Source: Bacillus sp. N13C7 (GTDB taxonomy: Bacteria; Bacillota; Bacilli; Bacillales; Bacillaceae). Taken from it: a stretch of DNA of 64,000 nucleotides. The notes under the pieces were generated by a model. The model had not been told where the DNA came from. It saw only the letters and a program-made list of their open reading frames with translations, and did not search any database. A program made the translations under genes and the position numbers. Shown here one piece after another: positions 17,527 through 27,805 of this stretch. Within the stretch, counting starts at the first letter, position 1. Every line of letters begins with the position of its first letter. The DNA is taken from NCBI RefSeq assembly GCF_026790065.1, contig NZ_JALAMO010000001.1, positions 186,001 to 250,000 of the forward strand, written 5' to 3'.

Positions 17527-18504
17527 TTACGAGTGTATCTTTAATTGTTTAAATTCCTCAGTTAATAACGGAACGACTTCAAATAAATCGCCTACAATCC
17601 CGTAATCCGCTATTTTAAAAATATCTGCTTCGGGATCTTTATTAATGGCGACAATTACCTTGCTGTTTGACATGCCGGCCAAATGCTGGATGGCGCCGGA
17701 AATGCCGCAGGCGATGTACAAATCAGGGGTGACGACCTTCCCGGTCTGCCCGATTTGAAGAGCGTAATCACAATAATCTGCGTCACACGCTCCGCGAGAG
17801 GCTCCCACTGCTGCTCCCAGCACCTCAGCAAGCTCCTGCAGCGGCTGAAATCCTTCCTTGCTTTTGACTCCGCGGCCGCCCGCAACGATAATTTTTGCTT
17901 CGGAGAGATCAACGCCGTCAGCTGTTTTTTTCACGACCTCTTGGATAACAGTGCGGAGGTCAGTAAGAGAAACATCAATGCTTTCGATGCTCCCCGACCT
18001 GCTGATGTCTTTTTCTGAAGCTTGAATGTTATTGGGGCGAATCGTTGCAAAAAGCAGCGGATCGGTTGAAATGACGCGTTCAAATGCTTTCCCCGAATAA
18101 ATCGGCCTCGTGAATATGATGTTTTCTCCGGTAACGCTTACATCTGTAGCATCAGAAATTAAGCCTGTTTGCAGCCGGGCGGCAAGCTTCGGTGAAAGGT
18201 CCTTGCCCATTGCCGTGTGCCCGCATATGACAGAATCAGGCTTTTCTTTGTCAATAATGGCCCTCATGACCTGGCTGTATCCGTCTGCCGTATATGCTTT
18301 CAGCTTCGGATCTTCGGCGGTAAGAACTCTATCGGCTCCGTAATGGATAAGCTCTTCTGCGAGGCTTTGTACGTTTTCGCCGACCAGAACTCCGATGACT
18401 TCTCCATCACCTGAAATGGTTCTTCCTGCAGCTATTGCTTCAAAGGTGACATTCCGCAATTCTCCGTCGCGAATTTCCCCGAGTACAATCACTTTTTTTC
18501 CCAT
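17527..18504 (-). CDS. etfA: electron transfer flavoprotein alpha subunit
   Basis: 325 residues. With EtfB it forms the FAD heterodimer that takes electrons from acyl-CoA dehydrogenases. N-terminal ETF domain about 3-180; C-terminal FAD-binding domain about 195-320 with [46 protein letters not shown] and the signature [23 protein letters not shown] (residues about 283-305). Last gene of the lcfA-fadR-fadB-etfB-etfA run. Confidence 0.97.
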   Translation of the reverse strand: MGKKVIVLGEIRDGELRNVTFEAIAAGRTISGDGEVIGVLVGENVQSLAEELIHYGADRVLTAEDPKLKAYTADGYSQVMRAIIDKEKPDSVICGHTAMGKDLSPKLAARLQTGLISDATDVSVTGENIIFTRPIYSGKAFERVISTDPLLFATIRPNNIQASEKDISRSGSIESIDVSLTDLRTVIQEVVKKTADGVDLSEAKIIVAGGRGVKSKEGFQPLQELAEVLGAAVGASRGACDADYCDYALQIGQTGKVVTPDLYIACGISGAIQHLAGMSNSKVIVAINKDPEADIFKIADYGIVGDLFEVVPLLTEEFKQLKIHS

Positions 18505-18539
18505 TCTAACATCCCCCTGTTTCTTTGAATGTCCAAGCT

Positions 18540-19313
18540 TTAAATGACTTTCGCTTCGCTGCGGAGCAATGAGACGAGCTCTTTTGCCTGTTCGGCAGGC
18601 TCACCTTGGAGAAGCTTCCCGGCTTCTTTTTTCGGCGGCAGAAAACGTTCAATGGTTTTCAGCTTCGGTTCGGCATCCTCTTCGTCCAGATCTAAATCAT
18701 CAAGCTCCAGCTCTTCAAGCGGTTTTTTCTTGGCCTTCATAATTCCCGGAAGTGATGGATAGCGTGGTTCGTTTAAGCCCTGCTGAGCTGTCACCAGCAA
18801 TGGGAGTGTCGTTTTGATTTTTTCAACATCCCCTTCGACATCCCTTTCTGCTTCTGCATCAGTGCCGTTGATTTCCAGTTTGGTGATTGTTGTGACGCAT
18901 GGAATGTCCAGAAGCTCGGCAAGCCGGGGCGCCACTTGTCCTGATCCTCCGTCGATGGCAACATTTCCGCCAAGAATCAAATCAAACTCCTGGTCCTTCA
19001 TATAGTGGTATAAAACTTGAGAAATCGAATATTGGTCGGGTTCTTCGAGATCATCTTCTATGTTGATTAAAACGGCTTGGTCACACCCCATGGCAAGCGC
19101 TGTACGCAATTCCTTCTCCGCTTCTTCACCGCCGACAGTGATGGCAGTAATCGTGCCGCCGTGCTTTTCCTTCAGCTGGATGGCTTCCTCTATTGCATAC
19201 TCGTCGTATGGATTAATGATCCATTCCGCTCCGTCATCCTGAATCTTTCCTGCTTCAATGACGATTTTTTCTTCTGTGTCAAACGTCCGCTTCATCAGTA
19301 CAAATAGATTCAT
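18540..19313 (-). CDS. etfB: electron transfer flavoprotein beta subunit
   Basis: 257 residues from ATG 19313, eight bases after AAAGGGG; an ATG two codons earlier lies too close to this site. Motifs: VLMKRTFDTEEKI at the start, DYFA-type region AIQLKEKHGG, AMGCDQAVL near 88, GNVAIDGGSGQVAPRLAELL near 122-141 and the family signature near 150-175. Binds AMP and pairs with EtfA. It starts 14 bases after fadB. Confidence 0.96.
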   Translation of the reverse strand: MNLFVLMKRTFDTEEKIVIEAGKIQDDGAEWIINPYDEYAIEEAIQLKEKHGGTITAITVGGEEAEKELRTALAMGCDQAVLINIEDDLEEPDQYSISQVLYHYMKDQEFDLILGGNVAIDGGSGQVAPRLAELLDIPCVTTITKLEINGTDAEAERDVEGDVEKIKTTLPLLVTAQQGLNEPRYPSLPGIMKAKKKPLEELELDDLDLDEEDAEPKLKTIERFLPPKKEAGKLLQGEPAEQAKELVSLLRSEAKVI

Positions 19314-19327
19314 GATCATATCCCCTT

Positions 19328-20104
19328 TTATTCGCCTTTGAACTGAGGCTTTCTTTTTTCGAGAAATGCCTGGATGCCTTCTTTGGCGTCCTCTGACTCA
19401 AATGCTTCTCCAAACCGCTTTGCTTCAAGCTTTAAACTGCCTTCATAGGAATACACCTTGTTTGAATAAAGAAGCTCAAGCAGAGATGCCAGCGTTTGCG
19501 GGCTTTTTTCTGCAAACTTAGCGGCAAGCGCTTTGGCTTTCTCAAGCACTTCTGCTTCATCTTTTGCTCCAATTGACACAAGTCCGAGGTCAAGCGCTTC
19601 TTTTCCGGATATCGGTTCTCCTGATCCGATGAGCTCAAGTGCTTTGGCTGTACCGATATACCTTGGAAGACGCTGTGTTCCCGCAAAACCCGGAATGATA
19701 CCGAGGTTAAGTTCCGGGAGCCCCAGCTTGGCATCTTCTGCCGCGATTCTGATATGACAAGCCATCGCAAGCTCCAGCCCGCCTCCGAGAGCAGCGCCGT
19801 GAATCGCTGCGATAATCGGTTTCGGGAAGCCTTCAATTCTTTCCATCAGCTGCTGGCCGCGCTCAGCGAGTTGGGAGGAATCCTCATTGCCTTTAAGCGA
19901 TGTAAATTCCTTAATATCAGCACCGGCTGAGAAAAATCTTCCCTCGCCGTGAATGATAATGCTTCGTACACCTGCATCTGTCTCACATTGATCAAGACAG
20001 GAGGACAGCTCTTCTAATATCCGGCTGGAAAGCGCATTTGCCGGCGGATTGTGAATCGTTAAAACTGCCACAAATTGATCAACTGCCAGTGATATTGCAT
20101 TCAT
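19328..20104 (-). CDS. fadB: enoyl-CoA hydratase FadB
   Basis: 258 residues, crotonase family. Hydrates trans-2-enoyl-CoA in fatty acid beta-oxidation. The oxyanion hole motifs are FSAGADIKEF (near residue 57) and AIHGAALGGGLELAMACHIRIA (near 100). The catalytic acidic residues are expected in LGLPELNLGIIPGFAGTQRLPR (near 127-148). Formerly ysiB. Lies 15 bases after fadR, in the FadR-controlled run. Confidence 0.95.
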   Translation of the reverse strand: MNAISLAVDQFVAVLTIHNPPANALSSRILEELSSCLDQCETDAGVRSIIIHGEGRFFSAGADIKEFTSLKGNEDSSQLAERGQQLMERIEGFPKPIIAAIHGAALGGGLELAMACHIRIAAEDAKLGLPELNLGIIPGFAGTQRLPRYIGTAKALELIGSGEPISGKEALDLGLVSIGAKDEAEVLEKAKALAAKFAEKSPQTLASLLELLYSNKVYSYEGSLKLEAKRFGEAFESEDAKEGIQAFLEKRKPQFKGE

Positions 20105-20118
20105 AGGACAGAACTCCT

Positions 20119-20703
20119 TTACTTATTGTGAATTCCGGATACCAACAATTCTAATACGCTGTCTGACAAGGAGGCGAGATCGTATTTTTGGTCATTCATC
20201 ACCCAAGTCGTCACGGTTTCGTCAATCGTTCCAAAAATCATCTGCCGGGCGAGGCGGACATCGAGGCCTTTTTTTAATTCGCCTGTTTGTATGCCTTCCG
20301 TTAAAATGCCATCCAAAATATTTAAGTAGCCTTTTAATATTTCATTGATTTTCTGGCGCAGCTCCAAGTTGGACTGGCGGAGCTCCAGCTGAGTGACAAT
20401 CGCGAGATTATGGTCACCCGCCAAAAGGGAAAAATGCTTTGAAATCACAAGCGCCAGCTTCTCTTTCGCTGTTGTCTTTTCTTTTATGTCCTCTTCCATC
20501 CGCTCAATAAATTGGCCCATTTTTTCTTTGAAAAGAGAAATTAAAATGTCTTCTTTGTTTTTGAAATAGAGATAGATGGTGCCATCCGCTACTCCGGCTT
20601 GTTTGGCAATTTTGGATACCTGTGACTGATGGTAGCCGTTTTCCGCAATGACTTCTACTGCTGCATCAATAATCTGCATATACTTTGGCCGTTTTTGCTT
20701 CAA
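20119..20703 (-). CDS. fadR: TetR-family fatty acid degradation regulator FadR
   Basis: 194 residues, formerly ysiA. N-terminal TetR helix-turn-helix (IIDAAVEVIAENGYH, VSKIAKQAGVADGTIYLYFKNKEDI, residues 11-55) and C-terminal ligand domain that binds long-chain acyl-CoA. In B. subtilis it represses beta-oxidation genes and is released by acyl-CoA. The start is TTG at 20703 with AGGAACG upstream. A perfect FadR box and a consensus promoter lie just upstream, indicating autoregulation. Confidence 0.96.
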   Translation of the reverse strand: MKQKRPKYMQIIDAAVEVIAENGYHQSQVSKIAKQAGVADGTIYLYFKNKEDILISLFKEKMGQFIERMEEDIKEKTTAKEKLALVISKHFSLLAGDHNLAIVTQLELRQSNLELRQKINEILKGYLNILDGILTEGIQTGELKKGLDVRLARQMIFGTIDETVTTWVMNDQKYDLASLSDSVLELLVSGIHNK

Positions 20704-20728
20704 TGTTCATCGTTCCTTCCTATAGAAA

Positions 20729-20746
20729 TGAATGACTATTCATTCA
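20729..20746. promoter_or_regulatory. FadR operator
   Basis: TGAATGACTATTCATTCA, a full match to the palindromic FadR consensus TGAATGAMTANTCATTCA, immediately downstream of the -10 of the fadR promoter. Confidence 0.92.
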
Positions 20747-20753
20747 TAATTTC

Positions 20754-20782
20754 ATGATAAAAAGGATTTTTGGCTTTGTCAA
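20754..20782 (-). promoter_or_regulatory. promoter of fadR-fadB-etfBA
   Basis: TTGACA (20777-20782), 17-base spacer, TATCAT (20754-20759) on the minus strand. It lies between lcfA and fadR, so the downstream genes can be expressed without lcfA. Confidence 0.85.
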
Positions 20783-20813
20783 GTTTATTCAAAGGTGTTC
20801 TCTTTTTCTTATG

Positions 20814-22496
20814 TTATTTGATGTGCTGATTTTCAATTTCTTCTTCGAGTAAACGCCGTCTTAAAATTTTTCCGACCGCCGTTTTCGGCAGCTCTTTTCT
20901 GAACTCGTAGGCTTTCGGCACTTTATAGGGAGCCAGCCGGGATCTGGCAAAAGCGTCCAGTTCTTCCGCATTGGCTTTTTCACCTTTCTTTAACACGACA
21001 AATGCTTTAACTGTTTCTCCCCTGTAGGAATCAGGGACACCTGCAACGACAATTTCCTGGATGGCTTCATGCTCATAAAGCACTTCTTCGACTTCACGCG
21101 GATAAATATTATAGCCTCCTGCGATAATGATGTCCTTCTTCCTGTCAGCAATATAGAAAAAGCCCTCTTCATCCATATAGCCCATGTCACCGGTGAACAG
21201 CCAGCCGTCTCTCAGTACAGCTGCGGTTTCCTCCGGTTTGTTCCAATATCCTTTCATAACTTGCGGACCTTTGACGATGATTTCTCCATGCTCATAAGGA
21301 GCGGCAAACTCACCTGTTTCATCAGAATAAATCGCTGCGTCAGTACTCGGCCAAGGACAGCCGATACTGCCTGGCTTGTTTTTCCCCCAGATAAAATTGG
21401 CGTGCGTCACTGGGGATGCCTCAGACAAACCATAGCCTTCCACAAGCTTTCCGCCAGTCACCTTTTCAAATTTCTGCTTTACCTCAACAGGGAGCGCGGC
21501 TGATCCGCTGAGACAGCTTTTAATGGATGACAGATCATATTGCTTCAAATCAGGGTGATGCAAAAGGCCGATGTAAATCGTCGGCGCACCTGGAAAGAGC
21601 GTCGGTTTTTGTTTGTCGATAATTTTGAGCGTTTCAAGCGGATCAAATTTAGGCAGAAGAATCATTTCGAAGCCTTGCTTAATCGAATAATTCATCACCG
21701 CGGTCAGCCCGTAAACGTGAAAAAACGGTACGATGCCAAGCACTTTTTCAGCACCTTCCTTCACGTCGTACATCCAAGCGGCGCACATTTCGGTATTGGC
21801 TAAAATATTCCGGTGCGTGAGCATAACCCCTTTTGGAGCTCCTGTAGTCCCTCCGGTATATTGGAGAACAGCGATATCATGTTCAGGATCGATCTTCGGG
21901 ATTGTTAAAAGTTCAGTTTTCTCCCGCTTCATGCTGGAGGCGAACGTGTGAATGTTAGCTTTTTTGTCAAAATCGACGTGCACTTTCTGTTTTTTCGTCA
22001 GCGGGTATAGAATATTCTTTGGAAAAGGCAAATAGTCTTTTATGCTTGTGATCAAAATCTGATCGACTATTGACAGCGTTTTCATTTTTATTGCCTTCGG
22101 GAAAAGCAAATCTAGGGTGATGATCACGCTTGCCTCCGCATCTCTCAGCTGGTATTCAAGCTCACGCTCGGTATAGAGCGGATTTGTCTGCACCACGATG
22201 CCGCCGGCAAATAAGACGCCGTAATAAGAAATCACAGCTTGCGGGCAATTGGGCAGCATGACAGCCACTCTGTCTCCTTTTTGCAGGCCATTGCACTGCA
22301 AAAAAGCTGCGAGTTTAAGAGCATCCGTCAGAATGTCATGAAAGGTGATTTTTTTTCCAAAGAAAGATATGGCAGTTTTTTCAGGGAATCGTGCGGCGGA
22401 GTCTGTCAGGATGGATTGCAGGGTTTGGTTCGGCAATGGAAGCTCATGCGGGATATCGTCGGGATACTCGGCAAGCCACGGCTTTTGAGACTGCAT
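20814..22496 (-). CDS. lcfA: long-chain fatty acid-CoA ligase LcfA
   Basis: 560 residues from ATG 22496 (GGGGAGG upstream); the longer open frame to 22616 runs through a terminator and is rejected. ANL superfamily adenylating enzyme that activates fatty acids with ATP and CoA for beta-oxidation. Motifs: AMP-binding LQYTGGTTGAPKGVMLTH (residues about 210-227), GYGLSEASP near 338, WLFTGDMGYMDEEGF near 435 and the C-terminal lysine in KTAVGKILRR. A TATAAT box lies about 50 bases upstream. Confidence 0.96.
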   Translation of the reverse strand: MQSQKPWLAEYPDDIPHELPLPNQTLQSILTDSAARFPEKTAISFFGKKITFHDILTDALKLAAFLQCNGLQKGDRVAVMLPNCPQAVISYYGVLFAGGIVVQTNPLYTERELEYQLRDAEASVIITLDLLFPKAIKMKTLSIVDQILITSIKDYLPFPKNILYPLTKKQKVHVDFDKKANIHTFASSMKREKTELLTIPKIDPEHDIAVLQYTGGTTGAPKGVMLTHRNILANTEMCAAWMYDVKEGAEKVLGIVPFFHVYGLTAVMNYSIKQGFEMILLPKFDPLETLKIIDKQKPTLFPGAPTIYIGLLHHPDLKQYDLSSIKSCLSGSAALPVEVKQKFEKVTGGKLVEGYGLSEASPVTHANFIWGKNKPGSIGCPWPSTDAAIYSDETGEFAAPYEHGEIIVKGPQVMKGYWNKPEETAAVLRDGWLFTGDMGYMDEEGFFYIADRKKDIIIAGGYNIYPREVEEVLYEHEAIQEIVVAGVPDSYRGETVKAFVVLKKGEKANAEELDAFARSRLAPYKVPKAYEFRKELPKTAVGKILRRRLLEEEIENQHIK

Positions 22497-22554
22497 AAAA
22501 CCTCCCCTTTCGGATTTAGAGTTCCACCCTATCATTATAGCAGATGGACGGCAA

Positions 22555-22590
22555 AAAAAAGAAAAAGAAAGAAAATCTTTCTTTTTCTCA
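22555..22590 (-). terminator. terminator upstream of lcfA
   Basis: AGAAAAAGAAAGA / TCTTTCTTTTTCT hairpin followed by eight Ts on the minus strand, one base after the stop of the 25-residue ORF; separates yshE and that ORF from lcfA. Confidence 0.85.
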
Positions 22591-22668
22591 TCATACGAAC
22601 AGATAAATAAGACCAATTAACATAAAAATTCCCGCCGTGGCGAGCAGTATTTTTGCAAGCTTTTCCAT
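22591..22668 (-). CDS. 25-residue membrane miniprotein
   Basis: Short ORF encoding MEKLAKILLATAGIFMLI plus GLIYLFV, between yshE and lcfA. ATG 22668 has AAGGGGACGG about 7 bases upstream, and the ORF ends directly at an intrinsic terminator, which supports it as a real last gene of the mutS2-yshE run. One hydrophobic helix with a charged N-terminus. It resembles the start of small DUF2905-like membrane proteins, but I cannot assign a family. Function unknown. Confidence 0.6.
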   Translation of the reverse strand: MEKLAKILLATAGIFMLIGLIYLFV

Positions 22669-22683
22669 CTACTATCCGTCCCC

Positions 22684-23088
22684 TTATATTCCGGCTGCCA
22701 CCACAAATGAAAGCCCGACAGAAATGACAAATGAAATAAAGCCGACAGCCCGGTTATCATTCTCGATTTCCTGATCAATTTTAAACCGCGGAGTCAAAAA
22801 CTCAAAAATGAAGTAGCTGATCAAAAGCATAACAAACCCGTACACGCCCCAGCCGATCATTTGCAGCAGCGAATTGTGCTGGGTGATGGAATGCTGAAAC
22901 ACGTTTGCGATTCCCAAAATTTTTCCGCCGGTCGCCATTGCCACCGCAAGATTTCCTTTTTGAATCTCTTCCCAGTTTTTATAAGCTGTCACCAGCTCAA
23001 ACACAGTCAAAAAGAGGACGAGGCAGAGAACCGCGACACTGTAATACGCCGCGATTTCCACAAGCTCGTTTTCCCAAAAATCACTCAT
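22684..23088 (-). CDS. yshE: UPF0719/DUF350 membrane protein YshE
   Basis: 134 residues from ATG 23088, seven bases after GGGAG; an ATG two codons earlier is nearly on the ribosome binding site. Four hydrophobic segments (about 14-34, 50-68, 78-98, 114-133), with conserved KNWEEIQKGN between the first two and GYGFVMLL-like third segment. Integral membrane protein of unknown function. It follows mutS2 by about 14 bases and is probably in its operon. Confidence 0.88.
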   Translation of the reverse strand: MSDFWENELVEIAAYYSVAVLCLVLFLTVFELVTAYKNWEEIQKGNLAVAMATGGKILGIANVFQHSITQHNSLLQMIGWGVYGFVMLLISYFIFEFLTPRFKIDQEIENDNRAVGFISFVISVGLSFVVAAGI

Positions 23089-23102
23089 GGCCATACTCCC
23101 TT

Positions 23103-25460
23103 TTATTTTAGTTCAACAACCGTAACGCCTGATCCTCCCTCACCCGCTTCACCGAAACGGGAGCTTTTGACGCTGCGGTGGTTTTTCAGGAGATCCTGCA
23201 CGCCTTTTCTTAAAGCGCCGGTTCCTTTTCCGTGGATGATTGACACTCTTGGATATCCGGCTAACACTGCATCATCCAAGTATTTTTCAACACGGCTGAG
23301 GGCATTTTCATAGCGTTCACCGCGAAGGTCAAGTTCAAGCGAAACGTGGTAGTCCTTTCCTTTGACCGCCGTAATGATTTTTTCTTTTTTTGGTTCCGGA
23401 GCTGATTTGATAAACTCCAGGTCCTTTTCTTTTACTTTCATTTTTAAAATGCCGATTTGAACATTCCATTCATTGCCGCCGGTTTTCTCGAGCAGTGTTC
23501 CTTTTTGCCCGAAAGTGAGGACTTTTACCTCATCACCAGGCTTGAAGTCGCGTTTTTGTGTTTTCGGTTTTTCCGGTTTCTTAGACTTTTCAAAAGTCGG
23601 CATCGCGCCTTCTAACCGTTTCTTCGCGTTGATCAGCTCGTGATCCTTGAAGGATTTGTGTTCTTCTTTTATGGAGCGCAATTCATGAATAATGTCTTCG
23701 GCTTCTTTTGTTGCCGCTTTTACTTTTTCAGCCGCTTGCTGTTCAGCCTCTTCAAGCATTTTGTCTTTTTTGCTGTTGAGTTCGATGATTTGCTGCTGCA
23801 GTTCTTTATGCAGCTTTTCTGCTTCCTTTCTGATTGATTCTGTTTCGGAAAGCTCTTCTTCCGCACGTTTTTTGCTCTGTTCGAGCGATGCAATCATCGT
23901 ATCGACTTCGTTATGCTCGGCTGTCATTTCTGACTTCGCCTGTCCGATGATATGATCCGGAAGTCCGAGGCGTTTTGAAATTTCGAAGGCGTTGCTTCGT
24001 CCCGGCACACCAATTAAAAGTTTATAGGTCGGTGACAGTGTTTCGATGTCAAATTCGACACTGGCATTCATCACGCCTTCTCTGTTATAGCCGTACGCCT
24101 TCAATTCCGGATAGTGCGTCGTTGCTAACACTCTGGCATTGGTGCGGTGAACGTCATCCAAGATGCTCATGGCGAGGGCTGCCCCTTCCTGCGGGTCTGT
24201 CCCTGCGCCCAGCTCATCGAAAAGCACCAGGCTGTTTTCATTGACCTGTTCTAAAATGCTGACAATGTTCACCATATGAGATGAAAACGTACTTAAGCTT
24301 TGCTCAATCGACTGTTCATCGCCGATATCAGCGAACACATGCTCAAATACCGCGGCTTCCGACCCTTCATCTGCGGGAATATGAAGACCGGATTGCGCCA
24401 TCAAGGTTAACAGGCCTAATGTTTTAAGGGTGACTGTTTTCCCCCCGGTGTTTGGCCCTGTAATGACAATGGTTGAAAAATCGCCGCCGAGCTCGATGTC
24501 ATTGGCAACCACTTGATCAGGCGGAAGCAATGGGTGGCGGGCTTTTTTCAAACGGATAAAGCCGTTGTCGTTCATGATCGGTTTTGTCGCTTTGACCGCT
24601 TTTGCGTATCTAGCTTTTGCAAAAATGAAGTCAAGCGTCTGTAACACGCGCAAATCCTGAAAGAGCTCTTCTGTGTGTTCCGCCGTCTTCTCTGTCAGCA
24701 CACGCAAAATCCGTTCAATTTCTTGTTTTTCTTTGACTTTCGCCTGCTGAAGCGCGTTATTCATATCTACAATCGCCTGCGGTTCAATGAACAGCGTCGC
24801 GCCTGAGGAAGAGGTGTCATGCACAATACCGCCGTAGCTTGATCTGTACTCTTGTTTGACCGGGATCACAAAGCGGTCATTCCGAATCGTAACGATCGTA
24901 TCAGACAGCATTTTTGAAGCGGAGGAGGAGCGCAGCATTGACTCTAATCGGTCTCTGATTCTCGATTCGAGTGTTCTGAGCTGTGTGCGGATTCCTCTTA
25001 ATGTTTCCGACGCATGATCAAGCACTTCTCCGTGGTCATCGATGCAGGAATTAATGTCCCGTTCTAAATCGGACAGCGTGATAAGCTGTTCAGCATGCTG
25101 ATGGATCAGCGGAATGTCGACGCCGTCTTCTGCCATTTGGCTAATAAAATGTTTCATTTGCTTAACTGCGTAAAGCAGGCCTGAGATTTCAGTGAATTCT
25201 GAGGGACTGAGAACGCTGCCGATTTCCGCCCGTCTTAACGCTCCTCTAATATCAGCAAGACCGCCAAATGGCGCCTGCCCTCTCAGCCGGATAATGGCAG
25301 AAGCTTCGTCTACTTCATCCAGCTGCTTTTTGATTTCGTCTATAGAAGCAGAAGGCTTAAGCTCGAGAAGCATTTCTTTTCCGAGCGATGAAGCGGCGTG
25401 CTCAATAACCTGTTCTTTCACTTTATGAAATTCAAGAGCTGATAATACTTTTTGCTGCAC
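23103..25460 (-). CDS. mutS2: MutS2 (MutSB) ribosome-collision/recombination ATPase
   Basis: 785 residues. MutS-like clamp and ATPase: Walker [18 protein letters not shown] near residue 329, Walker [20 protein letters not shown] near 408. A long charged coiled coil spans about 515-640 (KOW-like section after it). The C-terminal Smr nuclease-like domain is at about 710-785 ([26 protein letters not shown]). It lacks the MutS mismatch domain. In B. subtilis it acts on collided ribosomes, and older work ties the family to recombination control. Second gene of polX-mutS2-yshE. Confidence 0.97.
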   Translation of the reverse strand: MQQKVLSALEFHKVKEQVIEHAASSLGKEMLLELKPSASIDEIKKQLDEVDEASAIIRLRGQAPFGGLADIRGALRRAEIGSVLSPSEFTEISGLLYAVKQMKHFISQMAEDGVDIPLIHQHAEQLITLSDLERDINSCIDDHGEVLDHASETLRGIRTQLRTLESRIRDRLESMLRSSSASKMLSDTIVTIRNDRFVIPVKQEYRSSYGGIVHDTSSSGATLFIEPQAIVDMNNALQQAKVKEKQEIERILRVLTEKTAEHTEELFQDLRVLQTLDFIFAKARYAKAVKATKPIMNDNGFIRLKKARHPLLPPDQVVANDIELGGDFSTIVITGPNTGGKTVTLKTLGLLTLMAQSGLHIPADEGSEAAVFEHVFADIGDEQSIEQSLSTFSSHMVNIVSILEQVNENSLVLFDELGAGTDPQEGAALAMSILDDVHRTNARVLATTHYPELKAYGYNREGVMNASVEFDIETLSPTYKLLIGVPGRSNAFEISKRLGLPDHIIGQAKSEMTAEHNEVDTMIASLEQSKKRAEEELSETESIRKEAEKLHKELQQQIIELNSKKDKMLEEAEQQAAEKVKAATKEAEDIIHELRSIKEEHKSFKDHELINAKKRLEGAMPTFEKSKKPEKPKTQKRDFKPGDEVKVLTFGQKGTLLEKTGGNEWNVQIGILKMKVKEKDLEFIKSAPEPKKEKIITAVKGKDYHVSLELDLRGERYENALSRVEKYLDDAVLAGYPRVSIIHGKGTGALRKGVQDLLKNHRSVKSSRFGEAGEGGSGVTVVELK

Positions 25461-25480
25461 GATTGTGTGAGCCTCCTTAC

Positions 25481-27193
25481 TTAATCGTTGCGCTTCAGGA
25501 ATGCCTCTACATCTTCAAGTGACCGGGCATTCAGAACGTTTTTCGTTTCCGTCCATCCTTTGCGCGCGGCAGTAACGCCGGTTTTCATATCGTCTAACAT
25601 CTCAATATTATGGGCATCGGTATTAATGACCAATGTGACCCCTTGTTCGTTTGCTTTGATTAAATGTTCAGTGCGCAGATCGAGGCGCGCAGGGTTGGCG
25701 TTAAGTTCAAGCGCCGTATTGGTTTTCTTCGCAAGCTCAATCAGCTTATCAATATCAATTTCGTAACCGGCCCGTCTGCCGATCAGGCGTCCTGTCGGGT
25801 GGGCGATAATGTCAACATGCTTGTTTGTCAATGCCGTTTCAAGCCGTTTCATAATGACGTGTTCCGGCTGATTAAAGCTGGAATGAATCGATGCAATGAC
25901 GATATCCATTTCAGCCAGCACATCATCATCATAATCAAGCGTGCCATCTGGCAGGATATCCATCTCGACGCCTTTTAGGATCCGGAAATTCTCAAACTCA
26001 GCATTCAGCGCGTCAATTTCCTTTGCCTGCTGCTTGAGTCTTTCTGCAGTCAGCCCGTTGGCAACCTTTAAATATTGCGAGTGATCGGTGATGGCCATGT
26101 ATTGATAGCCTTTTTCCATGCATGCTTCAGCCATCTCTCTGATCGAAAACGCGCCATCGCTCCACGTTGAGTGCATGTGGAGATCTCCCTTGATTTGCCC
26201 GGGCTCTATCAATTTAATGCTGTCGCTGTAGGTTTCCACTTCTTGCCCGCTTTCACGGAGCTCGGGCGGAATCAGCGGCAGGCCGAAGTGCGCATAAAAT
26301 TCACGTTCACTCGGAAATGTTTTGATATCTCCGGTTTCAACCGTCTCAACGCCGTATTCACTGATCCGCTCACCGCGTTCTTTCGCGATTTGGCGCATTT
26401 TAATGTTGTGATCCTTTGATCCTGTAAAATGATGGAGTGTTGTCGGAAACTGCTCCTCCGTCACAAGACGGAAATCGACGCTTGTTTCATATTCAAACGA
26501 AAGGATGACGGACACCTTCGTATCTCCGCTCGCGATCACGCTTTTGATGTTTGGCAGTGCAAGAAGCTGCTCTCTTACTTCAGCCGGGTGATCTGTGGCA
26601 ATGATATAGTCCAGATCCTTCACCGTTTCCCGCGCTCTGCGGAGACTTCCGGCACGGGAAAATTTGATGATATCCGTAAATTGAGAAAGATGCTCTTCAA
26701 TGTCCCGGGCGATCCGGAGGGCGTAACCGATCGGAAAGCGTTCAGGCTGTTTTCCGGCTTCACCGAGCGCCTGTAATATTTTTTCTTCTGATTTTTTGCC
26801 GAAGCCCGCAAGACCTTGTACCTTTTGCTGTTCACAGGCTTCCTTCAGAGATTCTGCATCATGTACGCCGAGCTCTTTATACAGCTTTGCGATTTTTTTG
26901 CCGCCGAGCCCCGGCAGCTTCAATAAAGGCACGAGCCCTTCCGGCACTTCTTTTTGCAGCGATTCGAGCGTGCTTGATTTTCCTTCATCTATATACTCTT
27001 TAATAACGCTGTACGTTCCTTTTCCAATGCCGGACAGCGACATCATATCGTCCATTTCTGATAAACTGCGGTCATCCTGTTCCAGGGCAGCCGCAGCTTT
27101 TCGGAAGGCAGATACTTTAAACGGGTTGTCCCCCTTGAGTTCCATGTAGACTGCAATGGTTTCAAGCAGCCGGATAATATCTTTTTTATGCAT
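25481..27193 (-). CDS. polX: family X DNA polymerase/3'-5' exonuclease PolX
   Basis: 570 residues. Helix-hairpin-helix motifs at about 45-135 ([25 protein letters not shown]). The Pol X palm has catalytic aspartates in [17 protein letters not shown] near 182-198 and SVDFRLV near 238. The C-terminal PHP domain (about 335-565) has [41 protein letters not shown] and NTDAH, providing the exonuclease metal site. Fills gaps and trims 3' ends in base excision repair. It starts after the cvpA terminator. Confidence 0.97.
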   Translation of the reverse strand: MHKKDIIRLLETIAVYMELKGDNPFKVSAFRKAAAALEQDDRSLSEMDDMMSLSGIGKGTYSVIKEYIDEGKSSTLESLQKEVPEGLVPLLKLPGLGGKKIAKLYKELGVHDAESLKEACEQQKVQGLAGFGKKSEEKILQALGEAGKQPERFPIGYALRIARDIEEHLSQFTDIIKFSRAGSLRRARETVKDLDYIIATDHPAEVREQLLALPNIKSVIASGDTKVSVILSFEYETSVDFRLVTEEQFPTTLHHFTGSKDHNIKMRQIAKERGERISEYGVETVETGDIKTFPSEREFYAHFGLPLIPPELRESGQEVETYSDSIKLIEPGQIKGDLHMHSTWSDGAFSIREMAEACMEKGYQYMAITDHSQYLKVANGLTAERLKQQAKEIDALNAEFENFRILKGVEMDILPDGTLDYDDDVLAEMDIVIASIHSSFNQPEHVIMKRLETALTNKHVDIIAHPTGRLIGRRAGYEIDIDKLIELAKKTNTALELNANPARLDLRTEHLIKANEQGVTLVINTDAHNIEMLDDMKTGVTAARKGWTETKNVLNARSLEDVEAFLKRND

Positions 27194-27235
27194 ACTATAA
27201 CCCCCAGACCTTCACATATGTTTCCATCATACTTG

Positions 27236-27267
27236 AAAAAAACTTCTCCGGACAAGAGAAGTTTTTT
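27236..27267 (-). terminator. cvpA terminator
   Basis: AAAACTTCTC / GAGAAGTTTT stem followed by a T-run on the minus strand, overlapping the cvpA stop codon; separates zapA-cvpA from polX. Confidence 0.85.
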
Positions 27268-27799
27268 ATGCCCCGTATTGTGTCCATAGCTCTTGTAGAA
27301 GCCCTGACAAATACGGTGTATGGTTAATGATCACATTTGCGAGAGACGATTGCCCCATCATTTGCTGTAAAGCATCTACCGGAAGCACGGATGCGACATA
27401 CAGCAGCACAAATGTAAATAAATAGACTTCAAGAAAACCAAGAACGGCCCCCAGCACCTGGTTGATTTGTTTAATCACTGGAATGCCGGCTACAATACTC
27501 AAGAATGAGCCTATGATTCTCAGTAAGATTTTGGCGATAATAAATAAAATGATAAACGCAATCGCATTATAGTAGGCTGCTTCCAAATTTCCCGTAAAAA
27601 AAGAAAGAGCCGGCTGTCCCGCTGAAAAATCAGGTGCGGGAATCCACTTTAAATGCGGCGCCACATTTTTATAAAATAAAGCCGCAAAGGCGATCGATAA
27701 AATAAAGCTCGTCAAGCGGATAAACTGCAGGATAAAACCGCGTTTTAATCCCAGTAAAGTCCCCATCAGGAGCAAGATTAAGATGATGATATCTAGCAT
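27266..27799 (-). CDS. cvpA: CvpA-family membrane protein YshB
   Basis: 177 residues, four hydrophobic segments (about 2-18, 25-45, 75-100, 115-140), starting LDIIILILLLMGTLLGLKRGFILQ as usual in CvpA/colicin V production proteins. Integral membrane protein; its precise role is not known. It follows zapA by six bases and forms an operon with it. Confidence 0.9.
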   Translation of the reverse strand: MLDIIILILLLMGTLLGLKRGFILQFIRLTSFILSIAFAALFYKNVAPHLKWIPAPDFSAGQPALSFFTGNLEAAYYNAIAFIILFIIAKILLRIIGSFLSIVAGIPVIKQINQVLGAVLGFLEVYLFTFVLLYVASVLPVDALQQMMGQSSLANVIINHTPYLSGLLQELWTQYGA

Positions 27800-27805
27800 A
27801 GTTGT

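Noticed and set aside
21069-21503. 144-codon plus-strand frame inside lcfA
   Set aside because: Antisense to the conserved acyl-CoA synthetase domain; no independent coding evidence.
22497-22616. N-terminal extension of lcfA (40 residues)
   Set aside because: It would be read through the terminator at 22555-22590 and the -10 of lcfA; GGGGAGG supports the start at 22496.
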